DNA from: Brachionus koreanus
Lineage: Eukaryota; Rotifera; Eurotatoria; Ploima; Brachionidae
DNA length: 21,494 bases
Direction of reading: 5' to 3'
Assembly (NCBI GenBank): GCA_016987375.1
Contig: PJRA01000401.1
Location: 695,966-717,459 of the forward strand
Shown here in pieces: positions 1 through 8,056 of the stretch. How positions within the stretch are numbered: position 1 is the stretch's first letter; each line of letters opens with the position of its first letter. Under the pieces are notes generated by a model, which worked only from the letters and a program-made list of their open reading frames with translations, was not told where the DNA came from and ran no database searches. A program made the translations under genes and the position numbers.

Positions 1-235
1 TATCCTAATTCCTTGAGTCTTAGAATTAAAATCAGTGTCGAGTTTTTGATAGCTAGATGTAGGATCTTTTCTTATCTCTCTAAAAATGTAAAATTTGCTT
101 TCGAGGTCTACCAGAACGGCTTCGATCAGAGACAGAACCAGTCTTTTCATATCGTTTTTTAGTTAAAGAGACACATTTTGGAGATATACCTAACAACTTA
201 GCTAACGGGTGGCCAAAAATGGTTGTCCTACTAAT
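1..235 (-). pseudogene. Tc1-like transposase, N-terminal helix-turn-helix remnant
   Basis: Read on the minus strand, about 45 codons from 235 to 95 give a recognisable paired-like DNA-binding region: LAKLLGISPKCVSLTKKRYE followed by KTGSVSDRSRSGRPRK. The ETGSxxDRPRSGRPR linker between the two HTH subdomains is the hallmark of Tc1 transposases. Downstream, stops and at least one frameshift appear (a further piece ending in TDFNSKTQGIR is in another frame), so the copy is dead. It continues past position 1. The family call rests on the GRPRK linker; the exact Tc1 lineage is not known. Confidence 0.65.
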
Positions 236-631
236 CATTTAGAAAAAAAATGATGAACCAAATATGATATAAAAGTGAAATTTAGAGGATTAAAAGCATT
301 TTATTTCTAGTTTCTAAAATTGATATTTTTTCTGAAATTTATTTTCAAAATTTATCACTCTGGCCTTTTAATTGACCTCTTGCTACGACCGAAATTGTCT
401 CTACTTTTTAGCAGACCCACGATCTGCCATTTTTGTGGGCTAGACACATTTTTTACCCATTTTTTGCCAAATTAAAGATTTTTTGGTAATGTTATTCAGA
501 GACTTTTATTTTTTAATTTTTAGAGGAAGTTTTTTGATTATAAATTTTTAGAAGATAATTATATTTTTATGGCGAGTGTGATATATCAAATTGAAGAGAA
601 AAAAAAATTTTCAAATTAGTGCTTTTTTTTT

Positions 632-663
632 CTCTTGCACTCTAACTTTTGCAACATACTGTA
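632..663 (-). repeat. Candidate Tc1-type terminal inverted repeat with TA target
   Basis: The minus-strand sequence from 661 inward starts CAGTATGTTGCAAAAGTTAG, flanked by TA at 662-663. A CAGTxxxTGCAAAAGT-like start is usual for Tc1-like ends. It faces the transposase remnant at 1-235 in the right orientation. The partner repeat is outside the window, so this rests on pattern only. Confidence 0.4.
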
Positions 664-917
664 CAAAAAGGAAAGTCAAACGCTAATCCAAGCAAAAAAA
701 AATTTTCAAATAGCCAATTAAATATCAAAATCAATTTATCGCTTTTTTTGGCAATAATCCAAAAAATTTCATTTATAATTGACGAAATGAATTAACAATG
801 AAGCAGAGATAAAAATTTTTCATGATTGGATTATTCCTAAATGTTGTGAAAGAATATGATGAGAGTTTTGTGGTTTTAATCCAAAAACATTTTTCACCCA
901 AAAAAAAATGACATGAT

Positions 918-1385
918 TCATATATGAAACATACATGATGACATCGCTTTTTGCTTGAATGGGGGATTAGCAACTTCTTTGTGGTACACCGGAGCATATG
1001 TGATAGTCTTTTGATCTCGATTTAAAAACTTACGATTTAACACAAAGTTATGTATCCAATTGTAAAGACCTTCACTTAATTTTATTGACTTTAATTTGTT
1101 TAAGATTGCATTATTATTGATTTTATCGCAAGCCTTTTCAAGATCAAAGGAAACAGCACCTGTCTTATGTTTCTGGTTGAAACATTCAATTGCTGAGTAA
1201 TATAGCCTCAGCAAGTGGTCTTGTGTGCTCATTTTTTTGCGGAATCCAGATTGGCATGTTGGTAGATGTTTTTCTTTTTCTATCCAGGTAAGGAGCTTAT
1301 TATAAATAATTTTTTCCATCCATATGGCTAAGCACGAAATTAAGAAATCGGTCTTTATGACGATTTCTTGAATTTTATTATCACA
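918..1385 (-). pseudogene. Non-LTR retrotransposon reverse transcriptase fragment (RT blocks 1-4)
   Basis: An open stretch of 133 codons (1319 to 918) extends upstream in frame to a stop near 1390. It carries the conserved N-terminal RT blocks of jockey/CR1-like LINEs: MEKIIYNKL, SGFRKKMSTQDHLLRL, then the metal-binding block VSFDLEKACDKI (usually DLxKAFDxV; here Phe is replaced by Cys), and the block LNRKFLNRD. The sequence ends before the usual GVPQGSxLSP and YADD motifs, so the catalytic core is missing. It belongs to a different LINE lineage from the copy at 18188-19530. It lies about 400 bp beyond the 3' end of EEFSEC in the same orientation and is unrelated to it. Confidence 0.75.
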
Positions 1386-1497
1386 AGTCTAAAAACTATA
1401 CCCAACACAAGAAAAACTTTGTTCTGACTAAGTTCTTGACTTTTTTATATAACCCCTATTCTGAGGCTTTTTTAGCTGATAATCTGCCATTAATGAG

Positions 1498-1680
1498 GCA
1501 TTGTGAATTTTGTAATGAGAAATTTGAAAAAAAAATCTTAAATATGAATAAATTTTTATCATAATAAATCTAAAATTCGTTCTTTAAATAGCATCATACT
1601 TCATTTGGGTTTTTATGAAAAAATTTTCTTTAAATTTAAAATTTTTTTTTTAAACTTCTCATTACAAAATTCACAATTTA
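1498..1680. repeat. Inverted-repeat (MITE-like) element, ~180 bp
   Basis: ATTGTGAATTTTGTAATGAG at about 1500-1519 is repeated in inverted orientation at 1657-1676. The similarity continues inward through an A-rich/T-rich stretch, with arms of about 35 bp. The end GGCATTGTGAATTTTG matches the terminus of the foldback element at 13095-13429, so both probably belong to one hAT-like MITE group. I cannot see a convincing 8-bp target duplication here; the right end has diverged (AATTTAC in place of AATGCC). Confidence 0.6.
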
Positions 1681-1761
1681 CAAAGCCCACTACTGGCAAT
1701 AAACTCTGCACTTATAAAGCATACTAAAATTAAAAAAAAATGTCTAAAAATTTGTAAGACT

Positions 1762-1767
1762 TTTATT
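1762..1767 (-). terminator. Candidate polyadenylation signal of EEFSEC
   Basis: AATAAA on the minus strand, about 10 nt after the EEFSEC stop codon (1778-1780). This is very close to the stop, but AATAAA-like hexamers are frequent in such AT-rich sequence, so the assignment is tentative. Confidence 0.35.
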
Positions 1768-1777
1768 TAAAAATAAA

Positions 1778-3479
1778 TTATTGAGTCATTTTTTTTTTGT
1801 CATCATAAATAAATCTTTTGAAGCTGAGTAAAATTTTAACAGGTCCAAATTGCTGCTGTACATTACCTTTTTTATCCAAACAATCTTTGAATTGTTGTGA
1901 CAAACCATTCGCAATGCGAACTTTAAACTTTCCACTCTGTCCAAAACCAGATTCAATAATCCCTTGATCGCCAGTGGATAACTGAACTCGAAAACCAACA
2001 AACAATTCAATATTGGTTTCTTTTTTGAACAAAGACTTTCCGATTACAGTAAACTCGTCATGCTTTCGTTCAACCATGCCTTCTTTGGTCTTTTCTTTGT
2101 AAACCTTGAGCGCCAGTAGCTCTTTTTCTTTATAATCTTTGCTAACAAAAGAATGCATAACACGTCCATAAAAAGCAATTCGGCATTGATTCAGATGGAT
2201 GTCAGTGTCCAACTTGGATCCTATCAAAAGACTATTATCTACACATAGTACACCTTGATCGCCAGTTGACTCACTGCCAAACTCAATTAGCGCATAAACT
2301 TTGGTTTCTTTTCCTTTTTGATCAATGTAGTCCTGGTCTATTTCAGTCACATGCAAAAATTCTTTTTCAAAACTGAAATCGTTCGGTGCGCTAAAAAGTT
2401 CTACTTTGGCCAAAACAGTCTCGTGACCAATTGAAATATGAAATTTGGATTTAGACTCAATTTTTTGCTTGAAATGCCTTATCTTTGTCAATTCGATAAT
2501 TAGTGCATAAGCTGTTTTCACAAAGCCTGGTGAGCAGACAAATCCGCGCTCAAACTGTTTTGAATCGAAATTAGCCAAACAAATTCCACACCGGTCACCT
2601 TGAATTGCTTTCTCAACTGGCTTACGAAATACTTGAATTGATTTAACTTTATTTTTACTTTTTAAAATAGGAATTTCAACATTCTTAATTAAAAAAAAAT
2701 TATTTTATTTTAATAAAATTTAAAAAATAAAAAAGATTATAATTTTTATTTTGAATAATTACATCATTTATTTTGACATGTCCATTCAGTATTGTGCCTG
2801 TCATGACAGTTCCTTGTCCTTTAATGGTAAAACAATGATCGACAGAGTACAAAAAAGGTCCGTCTTGTTCATTACGGTTGGGCAAGAAAGTAACATGTCT
2901 GAGAGTGTCAATTAATGTGTTAATATTGAGCATTGATTTGTTGGGATCAACATTTTCGCCTGGAAGGCTGGCAGCCACAGAGACTATGGGAGAATTTGCA
3001 AATTTTGTATTTTCTAAAGTTTTAAGTAAACGCTTGGACATTTTTTCAACCATCGAGTCTCTTTTTCCCGGCTCGACAAGATCCAGTTTGTTAAGCACTA
3101 TTAGCAATTTGTCACAGCATATTTCGCCAATGATCAGACACTCGGCTGTTTGAGTTTGAATACCTTTAGTGATATCAATGACCAAAATCATCATGTCGAT
3201 GATTTGAGCACCTCCGATGATAGTTTTAATCAGAGATGCATGGCCTGGACAGTCAACTAGAGTGTATTGGATAAAATCATAGCCTTTTTGCTTCAACGAT
3301 TCACTTGACTGGATTGTAAAGGAGGAAAAACCCAGGTCCAATGTAATACCACGTGCCTTGCTTTGTGGATTCTTGTCAAAACAAGCTGTACTAGCTACTG
3401 TACTCAAAGCTTTCGAAAGACTTGTTTTCCCACTGTCCACATGGCCTAAAACACCTATGTTAAAGTTTAATGTTGACAT
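1778..3479 (-). CDS. EEFSEC: Selenocysteine-specific elongation factor eEFSec (2 exons, 540 aa)
   Basis: This GTPase delivers Sec-tRNA[Ser]Sec to the ribosome at UGA codons with SBP2 and the SECIS element. Exon 1 is 3479-2763 (239 codons). A 79-bp GT-AG intron follows at 2762-2684 (phase 0). Exon 2 is 2683-1778. The G domain shows G1 GHVDSGKT (12-19), the eEFSec-type switch I ARGITLDLGF (42-51), G3 DCPGHASL (76-83) and G4 NKLD (130-133). Beta-barrel domain II begins near residue 210 (SVDHCFTIKGQGTVMTG), and domain III includes QGDR and KFHISIGHETV. Domain IV, specific to SelB/eEFSec, is recognisable by LIGSKLDTDIH, VIGKSLFKKETNI, FVGFRVQLSTGDQG and GFGQSGKFKV. The start ATG at 3479 is the first in frame and sits just before the P-loop. 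At 540 aa it is somewhat shorter than the vertebrate protein (about 600), mainly in the C-terminal linker. No lesion is seen. If the intron is retained, translation stops inside it. Confidence 0.94.
2684..2762 (-). other. EEFSEC intron 1 (79 bp)
   Basis: The donor is GTAATTATTC and the acceptor is TTAATTAAG on the minus strand. Splicing joins ...KIND to NVEIPIL... in phase 0 within beta-barrel domain II. Without splicing the reading frame ends at about 2700, so the intron is required for the full protein. Confidence 0.85.
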
Positions 3480-4950
3480 TGATTTTTAAAAATATTATTA
3501 TTAAATTAAATAAAAAATTTCTTTGAATAAAGATATTTATTCATGCATCTAAATTAATTTTGATTCAGTTTTTAGTTTGAATCTTTGTTGACATTTTTGT
3601 TGGCTAGGAAAAAATATAATTAGAAGGCAAAATTTTTATTTTTATTAGAAAAACATTTATCAAGAAAAAAAATGTGCCAAATTTTAATATATTAAAAATT
3701 TTCATAATATTTTATAAGTCAAGTTATTTTGGCTTAGTTTATTTTTTTTTTTGACTTTGATAAGCTAAAATAGATTAAAATAGATTATTGACAGACTATA
3801 AAAGTCACAAGTTAAGACTTTGACTCATTTAAAAATATAAAATAATTTTCTAAATTAGAGATAACTTTTTTTTTTAATTATGCATACCAACGTTATATTT
3901 GTCAAATTTCCTTAGGCAAATATTATCTAACAATAAATCTATTAAATGTAATTTTTTTATTTTTAGATTTCCTCAAATTTTAATTTGAATTAATATTTCC
4001 AGTCAAAAAATTTTAGATATTTTTAAAGCTTTTTTAATTTTCTTCAAAAATGATATTATTATTTGGTAAGATTATTATAATTTTTTTGAGTTAAAAAATT
4101 CTTTCTGTCTAAATTAAAATAACTAGTAGCGGTACATCTAAGAACATGAGTTTTTTTTTCTCAAGAATCTATCCAAATAATTTAATTAAAAAACCATTTT
4201 AATTATTACTTAATTGTTTAATGTTTTGGATTCAAGAAATTTATATGTTATATTTGCTTACTAATGATTGTTAGCGGTAGCTTTTATTAATGAAAGCTGC
4301 AAAATTAAACATACCTTTATAGGTATTTCAAGAAACAGTTTTTTGTTATCTTGCATTAGCAAGACACTAATTTTATTACCACGCATATGCCTCTAGAGTT
4401 CAACAGTTCAAAGCTAAGAAAATAAAGCAAGCAATTACATTCACGCTATTATTTTACTAACTGATAACATTTCATTTCAAAAGTATCTGTCTTTTGAGAC
4501 AAATTATGTTGAATTTTAAATTAACAAATTAAAAAAAAATTTTTCATAAATTTTATCAAGATCTTAACTATGCATTACTTGAATCTAATTTATCACTTCA
4601 AATTAATGGGAGACTTTTTCAATTAAAGAGAATTTTTTTCTCACACCTTTTATTGAAATTTTTTTTGTCTTTTAATTTCAACAAACTGTTTTTTATTTTC
4701 TTTTTATTACTTTAAAATTCTATTTTCTTAATATGTGTTCATTATTTCTTTAAATTGTTCTTATTCTAATAAATTAGTTGTTATTTTATTAAATTTGTGG
4801 TATATTTTACAATTTTTGTGGTTGAAAATATTCATCGTCTATTACTTGGACCTATTCGTCCTTTTTTTAATATTTTCATTTGATTTTTTTCTTTTTTTAT
4901 CCTATTTAACTTTATTTTAATCTTAATTTCTTCTTTATATATTTTTATTC
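3480..4950. other. Intergenic AT-rich stretch without a recognisable gene
   Basis: About 1.5 kb of homopolymer-rich A/T sequence upstream of EEFSEC. Only short low-complexity frames occur (for example 4735-4920, Phe/Leu-rich from T-runs). A few small palindromes are present, such as CTTGC-ATTA-GCAAG near 4352-4366 and AGCTTTTATTAATGAAAGCT near 4278-4298. I see no transposase or RT motif. The EEFSEC promoter should lie at the left end, but no clear TATA element stands out. Confidence 0.6.
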
Positions 4951-4955
4951 TGAAG

Positions 4956-4996
4956 GAGCATTAGCTCGGTACAGATAAACAAATAAATAGATAACA
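4956..4996 (+). other. Possible LINE 3' tail: GAGC-ATTA-GCTC hairpin plus (AAAT)-like repeat
   Basis: A perfect 4-bp stem (GAGC 4956-4959, GCTC 4964-4967) is followed after a few bases by the degenerate repeat AAACAAATAAATAGAT. A short stem-loop followed by a microsatellite is the usual 3' end of CR1/L2-type LINEs. No coding sequence of such a LINE is readable directly upstream, so this is a weak call. Confidence 0.3.
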
Positions 4997-4999
4997 CCT

Positions 5000-5390
5000 T
5001 TATCCTACGGTATTTTGCTTTAATATTTTAAGCTTTTTTCAGAAGCAATAAATAAATTGGCTTAGAGCTATTATATTTTTAAGCTTGAAACTTTTTGGCA
5101 AGCGAATACCCTACACTGTCTCTCCAGTTTTTCTTTGAATAAAATTTGACCAAATCCTATGTTTCAACGCTCAAGTTGAATTTGTACGGTCCTGATGTCA
5201 CGACAGAGTAAACATAGCTAAGGATCTTATCTCACAAGTCGTGGAAGCTATGCGACGGGACTTTATCCGGAATATATAATGCCCTCATAGGCTCTATCGT
5301 TGACTATAAATTCTTCATATTACCACGTATACAATACATCTTTTAAATCAATTTATCATCTTCCTCATAAGACACCATCAACTTTTCAGA
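5000..5390. other. Unassigned, locally less AT-rich stretch
   Basis: Around 5090-5300 the base composition rises in G+C relative to the surroundings (for example GGAAGCTATGCGACGGGAC near 5247). Neither strand gives a reading frame that I recognise. It may be untranslated or 5' sequence of the LINE remnant that follows at 5395, but nothing shows this directly. Confidence 0.3.
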
Positions 5391-5394
5391 AATT

Positions 5395-5596
5395 CTAGAA
5401 AGAAAATAGTTGATAAAATTGAATCCAGACTTAATAATTTACTCAACAGATACATAAAAAATAGTCTTAAATACAAAAACACACTAATAACTTTTCTCAT
5501 ACAGGATTATATTGATGTTTTCATCATTTTCTACTGTCATGAACTAAAATGGACAACATTAATTCTTTCCAACATAGAATTTTTGAAAGGATACTA
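5395..5596 (+). pseudogene. LINE RT C-terminal remnant interrupted by a mariner insertion
   Basis: Plus-strand pieces resemble the region C-terminal to the RT domain of jockey-like LINEs: DKIESRLNNLLNRYIKNSLK followed in another frame by SFQHRIFERIL. The second piece matches the segment FQHRIIKRF in the separate LINE fragment at 19842-20072. The reading is broken at the TA target where the element at 5597-6570 is inserted; sequence just after 6572 may continue the remnant but decays quickly. Heavily degenerate. Confidence 0.4.
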
Positions 5597-6570
5597 ACGG
5601 GTGATGCATAAGTTAACTTGCCCGATCATGCAAATGATCAGGGGATCATATATATATTTATTTATAAACTAATAAAAATTAGATATAATATTAGAAAAAT
5701 TTTTTTTAAAATGCCACTTTCAGTGACAGAACGAGAGAATTTTCGAAAAGCAGTCAAAAATATGATTTCACAAATGAAAAAATCTGACTTGGTCGCGCAT
5801 TTTACAAAGCAAGGAATCACTCGAAGCACTATATATAATATGATCAACCGTATTCAAATTAGATCCGATCGAGGACAATAAGAGAACGGGTCGTCCAACT
5901 ACCTGGACAGCTGGAAGGAATACAAAACTGAAAAGATTGACCAATAACCGAACTGGAGTGAGTCAAATACGTCTAGCAAGAAAATTTAATGTCCACCAGA
6001 CAACAGTTGGCCGGCAGTTAGCAAAAATGGATAGTTCATATCTTAAACGTGAAAAAACACCAAAATATAGCGCTGTACAGCATGAGAAAGCCAAGAAATT
6101 GAGTAAAAAACTTTCAAATATGCTATATCGTTCACCATTTTCGCTTATTTTGGACGACGAAAAGTACTTTACTTTAGCGGACGACAACATGCCGGGAAAT
6201 GCTGGATATTACACAAATGACAAATCTAATAGTCCTGACAATGTTCGGTATGCTGGAAAAGAGAAGTTTCCAAAGAAGGTGCTTGTTTGGATAAGCCTCT
6301 TTTTCGATTATCAAAGTCGGTTGCCATCAATTCGAGCATCTATATAGACAAATGCTTGAATAAACGACTGCTCCCATTGACTACTTTTTTTGGCCTGACT
6401 TAGCGTCTGCTCACTATTCTATGGTAAGCACAACATGGATGAACGAAAATGTAAATTATGTGCCCAAAATAAATTTTTCACATCAGAAAAAAAAAACAGA
6501 ACTTAATATCATTTTTATTTTTTGAGTTATTCGCTTTTAATTTTTGTCCATTTACTTATGCATCACCCGT
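5597..6570 (+). mobile_element. Mariner/Tc1-superfamily transposon, 974 bp, both terminal repeats present
   Basis: The two ends are perfect inverted repeats, ACGGGTGATGCATAAGT at 5597 and its complement ending at 6570, each flanked by TA (5595-5596 and 6571-6572). This is the target duplication of the Tc1/mariner superfamily. The interior encodes a broken transposase on the plus strand. At 974 bp the element is shorter than a full copy (commonly about 1.3 kb), because the 3' third of the transposase is deleted. The clean ends suggest a fairly recent insertion or trans-mobilisation of a defective copy. Confidence 0.9.
5711..6500 (+). pseudogene. Mariner-like transposase, frameshifted and C-terminally deleted
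   Basis: The frame opens at ATG 5711 (MPLSVTERENF) and has an N-terminal helix-turn-helix (KSDLVAHFTKQGITRSTIYN). It hits a stop at 5879 and resumes in another frame with KRTGRPTTW (GRP linker) and a second HTH (VSQIRLARKFNVHQTTVGRQ). The first catalytic Asp is in SLILDDEKYF (6141-6170). That frame ends at 6347, and a shifted piece carries the second catalytic Asp, FFWPDLASAHYS (around 6388-6423), then WMNENVNYVPKI. The block expected next, ARPIENFW with the third acidic residue, is absent because sequence jumps straight into the 3' terminal region. So there are at least two frameshifts plus a deletion. This copy cannot make an active enzyme. It is a relative of, but clearly distinct from, the copy at 6787. 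Confidence 0.86.
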
Positions 6571-6786
6571 TAAAACTCTCTTATCAATGATTTTTATATT
6601 ACTATTCTCTCCTTAAATAAAAAGAAAAACTAGAGAAAAACGGCTTGGGAATTTTAAATAGATTTAAAGAAACAGCAAAAGCCTAAATTTACTAATGGCC
6701 AAATCATGAAGTGAAGACAAAACCTTTAAATATTTTTATTTTTTTCTGGAAGAATAAAAAGGATTTTGAATTTTCGATATTAAAAA

Positions 6787-7695
6787 AAAAAATAAAACTT
6801 TCAAGAGAAAAAAAGGAAGTTGTAGACCTGCCAAAAAAGCGACGAAACTAATGGTGGCCAAACTAAGAGCCTATTTCAATCATAAATCGGATCGTTTGCA
6901 AAGAAAGATGGCTAAAAAGTTTAATAGCCACTATAACTATATGGGAAAGATTTTAAAGGAGCAAACAAATATACTAATTTATAATTGATGATGAATCTTA
7001 TTTTACTCTTGGTAACAACGAGAATGATATTTCCTATAGCAGTAACGTAAGCAAGATGCCGGGGAGTTTAAAGAACAAGGAAGTTAAAAAAAATTTGAAG
7101 AAAAATTAATGGTCTGGTTGTCTATTTCACAACGCGGAATAAGCGAACCATATTTTGTACCTAGTGGTTTAGCTGTCAAGGCAAAATGAAAATAATTTTA
7201 TATTCTTACATTTTCATATTTTTAGATATTTTGTGCAATATTTAAAAAATTTTGATTTGATTTTTTTTTATGTTTTCCAAATAATTTTGAGAGTGTTTTT
7301 TTAATTTTCTGAAAAATTGCGCAAAATAACTAAAAATATGAAAATGTAAAAATGTAAAATTATTTACATTTTGCCGCTGTCAATCAGTATGTCTACCTTG
7401 GAGAATGTATTAAGAAACGACTGGATCCAATGATTATAGAATATTATCAGGATGGCAATTATGTATTTTGGCCTGACTTAGCATCATCTCAATATGCCAA
7501 AATGGTACAAAATTAAATGTTAGATAAAAATATAAGGTATGTAGCTAGTGGAGTGAATCCAGCAAACGTACCAAAAGCACGACCAATCGAAGATTTTTGA
7601 GGAAATTTTAAAGCTTAAGTTTATGAGGGTGATTGTAAGGCAAAAAATCTTAAGACCATGCCAAAACTGTTCGCTCTATATCATATATCGTCATG
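6787..7695 (+). pseudogene. Second Tc1/mariner-type transposase (DD37E), split by a MITE
   Basis: Plus-strand reading gives KRKKGSCRPAKKATKLMVAK (GRP-like linker) and a second HTH (RKMAKKFNSHYNYMGKILKE). The first catalytic Asp is in IIDDESYFTL (about 6984-7013). WLSISQRGISEPYFVPSG follows and is interrupted at 7172 by the 196-bp element at 7180-7375. After it the frame continues NQYVYLGECIKKRLDP, the second Asp is in FWPDLASSQY (codon 7475-7477), and the third acidic residue is in ARPIEDF (Glu codon 7589-7591). There are exactly 37 codons between them (DD37E spacing). Stops at 7517 and at 7598 (a TGA where Trp is usual) and frameshifts show decay. The terminal repeats of this element are not obvious; 6573-6786 and 7696-7987 hold nothing else that I recognise. 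A second copy lies at 21170-21362. Confidence 0.82.
7180..7375. mobile_element. hAT-like MITE (196 bp) with long inverted repeats and perfect 8-bp target duplication
   Basis: The ends are GGCAAAATGAAAATAATTTT and, inverted, GGCAAAATGTAAATAATTTT. The arms match over about 60 bp, so the element is almost one hairpin. It is flanked by identical octamers GCTGTCAA at 7172-7179 and 7376-7383. An 8-bp duplication is the mark of hAT-superfamily transposases. Removing the element and one octamer restores the reading frame of the surrounding transposase across ...GLAV|NQYV..., which proves the insertion direction. It has no coding capacity and must have been moved in trans. Confidence 0.9.
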
Positions 7696-7987
7696 GAGTT
7701 CAATACCTTAAGTGATATTATTTTTTTAAAATATCTCGTTTTAGTATGTCATTAATGAAAATGCTAAAAATAAGTCGGTTTGTGGGACCCCTCCTTTTAT
7801 TGGATATTAAAATCTTTTTCAATTAATGCTCAAATTTTCAACTATGACTTGAAATATTTTTATTTTATTAAAAAAAATCCAACATTCAAAAGAAAATTTA
7901 TTCGACTATAAACTAATTTAGAATTTTAAATAATTGCAAAAGCTTATTTTTAATTAAATATTTAAAATAAAATTCTATTTCAGAATG

Positions 7988-7993
7988 TTTATT
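7988..7993 (-). terminator. Candidate polyadenylation signal of the aminopeptidase-like gene
   Basis: AATAAA on the minus strand about 65 nt after the stop codon at 8057-8059. A second AATAAA overlaps the stop codon itself (CAAAAATAAATT), but the distal one is better placed for a normal 3' UTR. Confidence 0.45.
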
Positions 7994-8056
7994 AATTTAA
8001 ATTTAAAATTTTTTCATATAATCTTTAAATTATAATCTAAATAATCTGTTGAAAAT

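Larger units (their letters stand above)
1..663 (-). mobile_element. 5' part of a degenerate Tc1-like DNA transposon, cut by the window edge
   Basis: On the minus strand a sequence beginning TACAGTATGTTGCAAAAG lies at 663 downward. It looks like a Tc1-type terminal inverted repeat with its TA target at 662-663. About 430 bp further in, a transposase N-terminus is readable (1-235). The stretch 236-631 between them holds no reading frame, only T-rich sequence and a small hairpin (AGACCCAC/GTGGGCT near 403-444). The other terminal repeat would lie outside the window, so the pairing cannot be confirmed. Confidence 0.45.

Noticed and set aside
201..215. TAACGGGTGG resembling a mariner terminus, also TAACGGG at 8707 and 18222
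   Set aside because: The one at 8707 is inside an aminopeptidase exon and the others lie in Tc1 and LINE sequence; a 7-bp match alone is not evidence for an element end.
4735..4920. 61-aa Phe/Leu-rich plus-strand frame that looks like a membrane peptide
   Set aside because: It arises from T-runs in low-complexity sequence, with no domain or neighbouring gene.
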